A stretch of 6,915 nt of DNA from Deltaproteobacteria bacterium (GCA_026388915.1 JAPLIW010000252.1:1-6915), one strand, 5' to 3'. Positions 1 through 5,634 are shown, numbered from the stretch's first letter. Notes: a model not told the origin generated them from the letters alone. Made by a program: numbers and translations.

Positions 1-1
1 G

Positions 2-361
2 CAAGGTTTGGATTCGGATATCAAGAAGCGGCTCATGAAGCTATACCCCCAAATAGACCCCCCCCCGGCGATACCCGAAGAAGCCCGCAAACGGGCGGTT
101 TTCGGCATGACCGCCGTCAAGGAGGCCAAGGACTCCAAAGGGCTGGACCGGGCTGTAGAAGAATACCGAAAGGCCATCCAATTAGCTCCCTGGTGGGCGG
201 ATCTCTATTACAATCTGGCCATGGTACAGGAGCAGCGCAGCAATTTCCGGGAGGCTGCGGAGACCTTTAAACTCTACCTTGCAGCCTCTCCGAAAAATTC
301 GCAGGCCCAGTTGATCCAGAATAAGATTTATGAATTGGAATATAAAGCTGAGAAACGATAG
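2..361 (+). CDS. TPR-repeat protein, C-terminal part (5' end outside window)
   Basis: The reading frame is open to the left edge, so the TTG at 8 need not be a real start and the gene is probably cut by the window. The visible ~119 residues hold one clear tetratricopeptide (TPR) unit: AVEEYRKAIQLAPWWADLYY, followed by a second helix pair (NLAMVQEQRSNFREAAETFK). The end reads KIYELEYKAEKR. TPR units form helical scaffolds for protein-protein contacts, and no catalytic motif is visible. The fragment is clearly paralogous to the C-terminal third of the next gene: shared PPP-x-(I/L)-PEEA, (A/I)-KEAKD-x-KG, LAPWW-x-DLY and YELE-x-KA motifs in the same order. The two genes therefore look like a tandem duplication. 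A run of nine C (58-66) encodes the Pro-rich linker before the TPR. The partner and the cell process are unknown. Confidence 0.85.
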   Translation, partial: QGLDSDIKKRLMKLYPQIDPPPAIPEEARKRAVFGMTAVKEAKDSKGLDRAVEEYRKAIQLAPWWADLYYNLAMVQEQRSNFREAAETFKLYLAASPKNSQAQLIQNKIYELEYKAEKR

Positions 362-465
362 AGGGTTGCATCGTAGAGGAACAGGGGGGAAAAATTTCAA
401 GTTACTAAGGAGTTTATTATAGTCTAAACATTCATTGGAGGACGTTGCCTTTTGAAAACCTCGAA

Positions 466-547
466 CTGGACTCCGGCTTTCGCCGGAGTGACGAACATTA
501 GAAAGGCATGGTTCTTGGTTGTCATTCCGGCGGAAGCCGGAATCCAG
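466..547. repeat. REP doublet (BIME-like inverted pair of palindromes)
   Basis: Two 27-base units, 466-492 and 521-547, are inverted copies of each other and match at 24 of 27 positions. Each unit is itself a palindrome: TCCGGC-TTTC-GCCGGA in the first and TTCCGGC-GGAA-GCCGGAA in the second. They are separated by 28 bases. This is the layout of REP/BIME repeats, which are usually spread by a RAYT transposase encoded elsewhere in the genome. From memory, units of the form GTCATTCCGG...CCGGAATCCAG are common between genes in many proteobacteria. The doublet fills the spacer between the two TPR paralogs, and transcribed RNA would form two stem-loops or one long one. Translation through the second unit gives the peptide SFRRKPESR, a typical false N-terminus. 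Confidence 0.85.
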
Positions 548-590
548 GATGATTAACGAAGGGCAAGGGATGGAATCGGTCAGAAAATTT

Positions 591-606
591 GACTTTTTCA
601 AAAGTC
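591..606. promoter_or_regulatory. Short perfect palindrome next to the ribosome binding site
   Basis: GACTTTT-TC-AAAAGTC is a perfect 7-bp inverted repeat. It ends five bases before the AGGGAGG ribosome binding site (611-617) of the TPR gene starting at 624. It could be a regulator binding site or a small hairpin affecting ribosome access. A chance occurrence in AT-rich sequence is also possible. Confidence 0.25.
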
Positions 607-623
607 GGTCAGGGAGGGACGAT

Positions 624-1709
624 ATGGTTCAAATTCACAGGTTCAATCATTTCTCCATTCGTTGGCTTCTATCTTTCATGATCATCTGGGGGATCATCGG
701 CGGAATCTCCATGACCAACTCTTTGTTGCCGGGAACATGGTTCTCCTCGGCTTGGGCCCAAGCCAAGAAGAAGGCTACCTCAAGCTCCCGAGAGACGACT
801 TCGGGGGGTTCCCAAGCGAATTATCCATATCAAGAGTTATGGAACGAAGCAGAACGGCTGGAGAAAGCAGGAGACTTTGCCGGGGCGGTGAAAGCCCTCG
901 AGCAGGCCCAGACCATTCTGAAAGGAAGCTATTTTTATACGGGTTTAAACCATTTAAAGATGGGAACGACGTACTATCTTTGGGGGCGGTGCGATGAGGC
1001 GCTGAAACATTGCGATGAGGCAATGAATTTGCTCCAAGGGCGGGGCGGGAAAGAGGTTCGGGGCGTTGTAGACTTACCCCCGCTTATTCGGTCTTGCCTG
1101 CTCTGCAAAGCAAGAGCTTACGAAAAGAAGGGGGATTTCGAGAAGGCCATTGCCGAGCACGAAGCCATGACCAAGGCCGGACAGGATCAGAGCGCGGAAA
1201 TCAACCGGTTGAAGCAGACCATCGCCTATCGGAAGGAAAGCGAGGAGAAAAAGCAGTTGGCTCTGCAAAAAGCCAACGAGGCGGAACAGCAGGGGCAATA
1301 TAAGGAAGCTTTTCAGTATTATATGACCGCCCTGAATACCGGCGATTCTTTTCAGCTCCCGGCCACTGAAAAGATCATTAGCTTATATCAGAAACTGAAT
1401 CCTCCTCCGCCCCTCCCCGAAGAGGCGCTCAAGTATGCGGCTTTCGCTTCCTTCGCCATAAAGGAAGCGAAGGATAACAAGGGTTATGAAAAGGCTCTAT
1501 CCGAGTATATCTCCGCCATTCGTCTGGCTCCGTGGTGGAGCGATCTGTACCTCAACACGGCTCTTTTGTTCGAACAGTTAGGGGATCATCAATCGGCCTA
1601 CGCCTTCCTTAAGATTTATTTCATTGCTGCCCCGAATGCTCCGGATAGGGAACAGCTTAAGACCAAACTTTACGAATTGGAGTTCAAGGCTCAGCAGGCA
1701 AAGAGATAG
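624..1709 (+). CDS. Exported TPR-repeat protein (361 aa)
   Basis: The start is ATG 624, with ribosome binding site AGGGAGG at 611-617. The same frame is open back to a TTG at 519, but that extension is REP sequence (SFRRKPESR) and has no matching site. The N-terminus is a Sec-type signal peptide: basic RFNHFSIR, hydrophobic WLLSFMIIWGIIGG, and probable cleavage after AWA at residue 45. A Ser/Thr-rich linker (about 50-66) follows. TPR-like helical pairs cover about 68-135 (WNEAERLEKAGDFAGAVKAL) and 154-180 (ARAYEKKGDFEKAIAEHEAM), then a coiled-coil-prone stretch 190-222, another TPR-like pair 216-238, and the C-terminal unit 275-330 with LAPWWSDLY. The last third is paralogous to the preceding gene. 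It is probably a periplasmic or outer-membrane-associated scaffold. Cys 123, 130, 158 and 161 are present, but no enzyme motif is seen. Ligand and process are unknown. Confidence 0.88.
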   Translation: MVQIHRFNHFSIRWLLSFMIIWGIIGGISMTNSLLPGTWFSSAWAQAKKKATSSSRETTSGGSQANYPYQELWNEAERLEKAGDFAGAVKALEQAQTILKGSYFYTGLNHLKMGTTYYLWGRCDEALKHCDEAMNLLQGRGGKEVRGVVDLPPLIRSCLLCKARAYEKKGDFEKAIAEHEAMTKAGQDQSAEINRLKQTIAYRKESEEKKQLALQKANEAEQQGQYKEAFQYYMTALNTGDSFQLPATEKIISLYQKLNPPPPLPEEALKYAAFASFAIKEAKDNKGYEKALSEYISAIRLAPWWSDLYLNTALLFEQLGDHQSAYAFLKIYFIAAPNAPDREQLKTKLYELEFKAQQAKR

Positions 1710-1723
1710 AATCATAGCTCTCT

Positions 1724-2146
1724 TTAGCGGGCTTCTTCGAGGAAAACCTTCATAAGAATTTTCCCCCAACCTCCCTTATCCAAGCCTACGTCCGTGCACT
1801 GGACGATCTGATAGCGTTCCAAGTTCGGATCTGACCTGGATATCAACCTTTCAAAAATGGCCGGCATGACCTGGTGGATGGGGGCCAGGGCGGACAAGCA
1901 CATCCTCTTGGGGCACTCTTCAGAAATGAGTTGGCCGCCGGCGGTCAACACAAACCGGTCCCCGACTTTGTGCTGGGCATGGCAGCCGTGGGATTCGATG
2001 ACCTCGGCCACCACCCGGCATTTGGCGAATTCCGGAGTTCCCGTGACCATCTTGACTTTTTGCGGGTCGGACCGGAAGGTCTTCATCTCCTCGTGTGTGT
2101 AGCCCATATGTTTCTGAAATCGCCTCCAGATCTCCTCTAGGTCCAT
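1724..2146 (-). CDS. TIGR04076-family-like cysteine-rich protein (140 aa)
   Basis: The start is ATG at 2146, with AGGAGGGAG just upstream (2152-2160). The protein is cytoplasmic: no signal peptide or membrane segment. Residues about 40-137 resemble the uncharacterised TIGR04076 family: CRVVAEVIESHGC, then HKVGDRFVL, then EECPKRMCLSALAPI, and a C-terminal C-x-DVG followed by a hydrophobic KVFLEE strand. Five Cys (43, 55, 78, 83, 117) and His 53, 56 and 59 could bind metal, but this is unproven. A roughly 40-residue N-terminal extension (EEIWRRFQKHMGYTHEEMK) makes it longer than the ~90-residue members I recall. No function is established for the family as far as I know. It converges on the TPR gene with only 14 bases between the stop codons, so the transcripts may overlap. 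Repeat copy A lies just upstream, so its promoter must lie in or beyond that repeat. Confidence 0.8.
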   Translation of the reverse strand: MDLEEIWRRFQKHMGYTHEEMKTFRSDPQKVKMVTGTPEFAKCRVVAEVIESHGCHAQHKVGDRFVLTAGGQLISEECPKRMCLSALAPIHQVMPAIFERLISRSDPNLERYQIVQCTDVGLDKGGWGKILMKVFLEEAR

Positions 2147-2189
2147 CGTTTCTCCCTCCTTTTTTCGATAGGGTTGTTCGTAATTCCCT

Positions 2190-2478
2190 TAAGGTAAGCT
2201 CCCGGCTCTGCCGGGGGACTCACAGAAATTGACATTTCCGGAAAGCTTGGGTCGTGGCCCGGGGGCAGGGGCTTGGTGCTCAAAAAGCATCGGCCGGGCG
2301 AGCCCTGTTACAGGGGCTCCGCTCGACTTCCGCGGAACGAGGCGGGCCCGTGGGCGATCCACCGGATCGCCCCTACGCGGATTCAACCCGAGGACTTTGT
2401 CCTGGCGCTGTGCCCGCCCCTCCCATGGAATCAAAGCCGCCTCATGATTTTTGAGCACCATGCCCTTGCCTCCGGGCC
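2190..2478 (+). repeat. Structured inverted-arm element, copy A
   Basis: This 289-base noncoding element fills the gap between the TIGR04076-like gene and the ATPase gene; no credible gene lies in the gap. In order it holds: a hairpin at 2199-2217 (CTCCCGGC/GCCGGGGG, TCT loop); a 36-base left arm 2256-2291; a hairpin 2300-2319 (GAGCCC...GGGCTC); the palindrome TTCCGCGGAA (2328-2337); a perfect 9-bp stem GGGCGATCC-ACC-GGATCGCCC (2352-2372); and a right arm 2443-2478, the inverted copy of the left arm (31 of 36). Its relative, copy B (5100-5389), lies in the opposite orientation. My hand alignment gives about 85% identity between the arm-to-arm parts, with one single-base indel. No transposase is present, so it could be a MITE-like non-autonomous element or a structured RNA. 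Strand + is arbitrary and only sets the orientation relative to copy B. Short ORFs across it are G/C-rich artefacts. Confidence 0.85.
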
Positions 2479-2554
2479 TGGCACCTGGTCGAAGCCTCCT
2501 TCGGCCCGTTCGGAGATCAGGCCCTACAAGTTGTCTCCATTGAAGATGGGTCGC

Positions 2555-4450
2555 TCATGATTCCTTGTATCCGTACAGCTGCAGGCCGTTCAGGACGACC
2601 AATACCGTGACTCCCACGTCGGCGAAGATGGCCAGGACCAGGCTGCTCATGCCGGTCAGGGCCAGGAAAAGGAATAGGAATTTGATCAGCACCGCGGAGA
2701 CGGTGTTGAAGCGGATTTTGGCGACGACTTTCCTCCCCAGTTTCACCAGGTAGGGCACGATTTGGAGGTTGTCGTTCATGAGGGCGATGTCGGCGTTTTC
2801 GATGGCCACGTCGGACCCGATAGCTCCCATGGCGATGCCCACGGAAGCGCTGGCCAGGGCCGGAGCGTCGTTCACCCCGTCCCCCACCATGGCCACGTGC
2901 TGGTATTCCTGGAGAAGCCGGGCCAGTTCTTCCACTTTCTGGTGGGGAAGAAGCTCGGCCGACACCCTTTGGATTCCCAGCTGGGAGGCCACGAACCGGG
3001 CCGAAGATCCATTGTCTCCGGTGAGGATCAGGGGGGTGATCCCCAGGCTCAAGAGGTTTTCAATCACCGGTTTGCTCTCCGGCCGGATTGCATCGGTCAC
3101 CCCGATGACCCCCTTCACTCTCTTGTGGTCGCTGATGACGATGGCGGTCTTGCCCTGCCGCTCCAATTCCTGCACCCGTTTTAGAACCTCTTCCCCGGCG
3201 TGGTGTTCCTCGCTGACAAAACGGATGTTCCCCAGGCACTGGTGGCTGTCGAAACAGACCATGCATTCGCCCTTGAGCCCCTTTCCCGATATGGCCTCAA
3301 AATTTTCAAAAGGATGAGGTTCGATATTCTCCACTTCCGCCCGGTCCAGGATACTCCGGGCGATGGGATGCTCGGAGAAGGCTTCGATCCCGGCGGCGCA
3401 GGCCAGCACCTCTTTCGGGGAAAGGTCATCGAAGGTGAATACATCGGAGACCGCGGGCTCGCCCCGGGTCAGGGTTCTCGTCTTGTCGAAGGCGATGGCT
3501 TTCAATCGGCCCATCTCTTCGATGAACCTTCCTCCCTTGATCAGGGCCCCCCTCTGGGTGGCGTTGCCGATGGCCGAAAAGATGGTGACCGGGGTGGAGA
3601 TCACCAGCGCGCAGGGGCAGGAGATGATCAGGAGGGTAAGGGCCTGGATGAAGCAGGGATCAAACGGTTTCCCCAGAAGGGCAACGGGGACCAGGACCAG
3701 AAGGAAAGACGCGGCCACCACCGAGGGGGTGTAGAACCGGGCGAATTTTTCGATGAACCGCTGGGAGTGCGATTTGCGCTCCGCCGACTGGTAGGTCAAC
3801 TGGATGATTTTGGACAGGGTCGTGTCCCGCGCCTGCCGGGTCACCCGTATTTCCAGGTAGCCGGACCCGTTGATCGTCCCGGCAAATACCGGGTCCCCCG
3901 GATACTTGCTGCGGGGGAGAGGTTCCCCGGTGATGGCCGCTTCATCGGCCAGGGAGTTGCCTTCGGTCACCTCTCCATCCAGAGGAATCTGGTCGCCGGG
4001 TTTGACGATGACGATTTCTCCGGCCTCCACGGCTTCGACCGGAACCTTTCCCTCCTTTCCTTTCACCTGGGCGGTTTTGGGAGCCTTCTCCACCAGCTCT
4101 CGCAGAGCAGCCTGGCTCTTGGTGATCCCGAAGTCCTCCAGCGTTTCCCCCAGGGCAAAGAGGACGATGATCACCCCGGCTTCCTCCCAGTGCCCGAGGT
4201 AAAGGGCCCCGCCGATGGCGATGGTCATGAGGAGGTTCATGTTGGAAAAATCCAGCCGGAGGAGACTCCTTACCCCGCTGAGCAGGAGGCCCCGTCCGAA
4301 AAAGAAGGCCAGGGCCGTCACCAGGGGAATCTGAACCCAGAGGGGCATGTGAAGGGCAAGGAGGGATAAAAGCTCGAGAGGGGCAACGATCGCCAGAGCG
4401 GCAAGCAGCCGGCGGAATTTGCGGTTTTGAAGAATATCTTTGTAGCTCAT
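2555..4450 (-). CDS. P1B-type heavy-metal ATPase (Zn2+/Cd2+/Pb2+ export type), with DKTRT motif
   Basis: Inner-membrane pump expected to export soft divalent metals using ATP (631 aa). Eight membrane segments are visible: about 15-35, 38-56, 71-87, 90-105, 243-262, 268-290, 581-600 and 602-620. The metal-site motif CPC is at 278-280. The actuator loop has TGEP at 174-177. The phosphorylation site is D322 in DKTRTLT, the nucleotide domain has SEHP (359-362), and TGDN (477-480) and GDGVND (523-528) follow. The last segment, ADVGVTVLVVLNGL with D611, resembles the ZntA/CadA (P1B-2) subtype, so Zn/Cd/Pb is inferred rather than Cu. Two oddities stand out. There is no N-terminal HMA metal-binding domain. 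The near-invariant Gly of DKTGT is Arg (R325, codon AGA at 3478-3476), one base from Gly GGA, so activity is uncertain. The start ATG has no ribosome binding site and a stop lies three codons upstream in frame. No ArsR or MerR regulator is nearby. Confidence 0.9.
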   Translation of the reverse strand: MSYKDILQNRKFRRLLAALAIVAPLELLSLLALHMPLWVQIPLVTALAFFFGRGLLLSGVRSLLRLDFSNMNLLMTIAIGGALYLGHWEEAGVIIVLFALGETLEDFGITKSQAALRELVEKAPKTAQVKGKEGKVPVEAVEAGEIVIVKPGDQIPLDGEVTEGNSLADEAAITGEPLPRSKYPGDPVFAGTINGSGYLEIRVTRQARDTTLSKIIQLTYQSAERKSHSQRFIEKFARFYTPSVVAASFLLVLVPVALLGKPFDPCFIQALTLLIISCPCALVISTPVTIFSAIGNATQRGALIKGGRFIEEMGRLKAIAFDKTRTLTRGEPAVSDVFTFDDLSPKEVLACAAGIEAFSEHPIARSILDRAEVENIEPHPFENFEAISGKGLKGECMVCFDSHQCLGNIRFVSEEHHAGEEVLKRVQELERQGKTAIVISDHKRVKGVIGVTDAIRPESKPVIENLLSLGITPLILTGDNGSSARFVASQLGIQRVSAELLPHQKVEELARLLQEYQHVAMVGDGVNDAPALASASVGIAMGAIGSDVAIENADIALMNDNLQIVPYLVKLGRKVVAKIRFNTVSAVLIKFLFLFLALTGMSSLVLAIFADVGVTVLVVLNGLQLYGYKES

Positions 4451-4484
4451 AATTAATTATAAGCACAGGCGGGATGTTTTTGAA
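4449..4484 (-). promoter_or_regulatory. Candidate promoter for the metal ATPase (leaderless)
   Basis: On the - strand a perfect -10 TATAAT (4461-4456) lies 17 bases after a -35-like TTCAAA (4484-4479, four of six matches to consensus). Transcription would begin at about 4449-4450, at the A of the ATPase start codon. A perfect 12-bp palindrome, ATAATTAATTAT (4449-4460), overlaps the -10 and the start codon and could be an operator. No Shine-Dalgarno sequence precedes the ATG, which fits a leaderless message. Confidence 0.45.
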
Positions 4485-4500
4485 TATGAGAAAAGGCAGA

Positions 4501-4530
4501 GGGAGGGACGGATTTCAAGCCATCCCTCCC
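4501..4530 (-). terminator. Hairpin after the small exported-protein gene, possible terminator
   Basis: The arms 4501-4511 and 4520-4530 form an 11-bp stem (GGGAGGGA core, 10 of 11 paired) with an 8-base loop. Read on the - strand, the stem lies 29 bases after the stop of the gene at 4559-4972. It is followed by TCTGCCTTTTCTC, a T-rich but interrupted tract. It could end that transcript before the ATPase promoter, making the two genes separate units. Confidence 0.5.
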
Positions 4531-4558
4531 GGGATCGAAGAAAAGCAAAGGAGCGAAA

Positions 4559-4972
4559 TTATGGGACGATAATCACGACCTTGGCGGCATCCAGGAAATT
4601 GAGGTTTTTGGCGAGATCCCGAACCCTGCGAGCGTCATCGTTGGAGATCACCAGGTCCTTATTGTTCGGCCCGGTCACTCTGACGGCTTTGATGACCAGC
4701 GGATTCCCGGCCACCCGCGGGTTGGCCTTCGCCTGGTCTAAACTCTTGGCGTAGCTTACGATCCCCTGCTTGTCCGCCCAATCCTTGGACACATAAGCCG
4801 AGCCGTACACTTCCCGGCCATCCTCATCGAAGATTTTCACCGAACCCGAAGGGGTGAAAGTGAGACTTTGGGCATCGAAGATCAACCCCGTGTAAACGGT
4901 TTGCCCAAGAGACAACCCGGACAGGGAAAGGATGAAAACCATAAAAAAGGCGACTGCAAAAACTTTTTTCAT
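4559..4972 (-). CDS. Small exported protein of the LPP20/FlgT-like type (137 aa)
   Basis: ATG at 4972 follows an AAGGAAGGAGG site ending three bases upstream. Residues 1-23 are a Sec signal peptide: KK, then hydrophobic VFAVAFFMVFILSLSGLSL, cut near G23/Q24. No lipobox Cys is present, so the mature protein of about 114 residues is probably periplasmic or secreted. The mature part runs YTGLIFDAQSL, then KIFDEDGREVYGSAYVS, then NPLVIKAVRVTG, and NKDLVISNDDARRVRDL to a C-terminal KVVIIV strand. I recall this order from small exported proteins of deltaproteobacteria related to the LPP20/FlgT N-terminal fold, but the assignment is from memory. No catalytic residues are evident. It lies 108 bases upstream of the ATPase start on the same strand, with a hairpin and a candidate promoter between. 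Co-function with the ATPase is not supported. Confidence 0.8.
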   Translation of the reverse strand: MKKVFAVAFFMVFILSLSGLSLGQTVYTGLIFDAQSLTFTPSGSVKIFDEDGREVYGSAYVSKDWADKQGIVSYAKSLDQAKANPRVAGNPLVIKAVRVTGPNNKDLVISNDDARRVRDLAKNLNFLDAAKVVIIVP

Positions 4973-5000
4973 ATTCCTCCTTCCTTGGTATTCTAACTAC

Positions 5001-5099
5001 GGGTAAAGTCATACGCCTCCGGCAGAGCCGGGGCTTGAAAGACGTGAACCGCTCAAAGCGGATTCCCAAGGGACTCCACCCCAAAAGCGGCCTTTGCCC
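5001..5099. repeat. Outer flank of copy B with two hairpins
   Basis: This stretch between the small exported-protein gene and the arm of copy B has no gene. It holds the hairpins CCGGC-AGA-GCCGG (5019-5031) and CCGCT-CAA-AGCGG (5049-5061). The first resembles the outer hairpin of copy A at 2199-2217. GGTAAA at 5002-5007 mirrors TTTACC at 5381-5386 beyond the other arm, so the full element may span about 5001-5389, with copy A lacking this side. The link is suggestive only. Confidence 0.35.
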
Positions 5100-5389
5100 G
5101 GCCCGGGGGCAAGGGCGTGACCCGCAGAAACCATGAGGCACCTTCGATTCCATGGAACGGGCGGGCACAGCGTCAGAACCAAGTCTTCGGGTTGAATCCC
5201 CGTAGGGGCGATCCGGCGGGTCGCCCACGGGCCCGCCGCCTTCCGCGGAAATCGAGCGGAGCCCCTAATAAAAGGGCTCACCCGGCCGATGCTTTCTGCG
5301 GGCCACGCCCTTGCCCCCGGGCCACAACCCAAGCATGCCGGAAAGGTCAAACTCTGTGAGTCTCCCGGCACAGGCGGGGGTTTACCTTA
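5100..5389 (-). repeat. Structured inverted-arm element, copy B (inverted relative to copy A)
   Basis: This is the second copy, 290 bases, in the opposite orientation to copy A (2190-2478). The arms are 5100-5135 and 5288-5323 and match each other at 33 of 36 positions. Between them, on the + strand, are: TTCCATGGAA (5148-5157); the stem GGGCGATCC-GGC-GGGTCGCCC (5206-5226, one T-G wobble); TTCCGCGGAA (5241-5250); and the hairpin GAGCCC...GGGCTC (5259-5279). The segment beyond the right arm, to TTACCTTA (5382-5389), also matches copy A, with about 12 differences in 67 bases. In both arms the inner block reads CCCGCAGAAA where copy A has TGCTCAAAAA, so the arms changed together. No ORF here looks genuine. 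Nothing recognisable lies in 5390-5481 downstream. Confidence 0.85.
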
Positions 5390-5481
5390 GGAAATTATTC
5401 CCTGTTGGTCTGCCCCGAATATAAACAATTTTCATTCGATCGTCTAGGGAAATTTTTGGGGGGAATGGCAACGAGGAAGGA

Positions 5482-5634
5482 ATGAAAGGTGGACCGGAAA
5501 GGGCCTGGGAGAAGGTTGGAGAATATTTTCCTGTGGATACCGGTGGCTCACTTGGGGTAGGCTTGATAGGCAAGAGGGCTGCCCGGCGGGGAAATCGCGA
5601 ACAAGAGCAAGGAGGGAGGAAGAGCGGGGGGTGA
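5482..5634 (+). CDS. Possible small ORF (50 aa) coupled to the DUF362 gene
   Basis: ATG 5482 follows GAGGAAGG (5473-5480) and opens a 50-codon frame. Its TGA (5632-5634) overlaps the GTG start of the DUF362 gene by four bases (GTGA), a layout typical of translational coupling. The peptide starts MKGGPERAWEKVGEYF, continues with Gly-rich DTGGSLGVGLIG, and ends in a basic, Gln/Gly/Arg-rich tail. I recognise no family. The tail reads through the purine-rich ribosome binding region of the next gene, which lowers its information content. It could be a leader peptide, a real small protein, or chance. Confidence 0.35.
   Translation: MKGGPERAWEKVGEYFPVDTGGSLGVGLIGKRAARRGNREQEQGGRKSGG

Noticed and set aside
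466..547. REP doublet considered as a CRISPR or as an intrinsic terminator
   Set aside because: Only two units in inverted orientation with a 28-base gap, no spacer periodicity, and no T-tract after the stems.
182..601. - strand frame of 139 codons across the first TPR gene and the REP doublet
   Set aside because: Contains the REP-encoded peptide FRRNDN and is otherwise antisense to a TPR gene.
2490..2503. CGAAG-CCTC-CTTCG hairpin after the ATPase stop as a terminator
   Set aside because: The stem is only 5 bp and no T-tract follows on the - strand.
2189..2560. Several 66-95-codon frames on both strands across copy A
   Set aside because: They follow the G/C-rich repeat in several frames, lack ribosome binding sites and show no domain; the similar frames in copy B arise from the repeat itself.
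3200..4369. Long + strand frame (389 codons) opposite the ATPase gene
   Set aside because: It is the antisense shadow of the ATPase: Gly/Asp/Arg-rich with no domain, while the - strand encodes every P-type ATPase motif.
4824..5371. Two - strand frames (134 and 120 codons) across copy B
   Set aside because: They are made from the repeat hairpins and overlap the well-supported exported-protein gene or its upstream region; no coding signature.
2190..5389. The bracketed segment considered as a classical composite transposon
   Set aside because: No transposase is encoded in or between the copies, the copies are well diverged, and no target-site duplication could be recognised.
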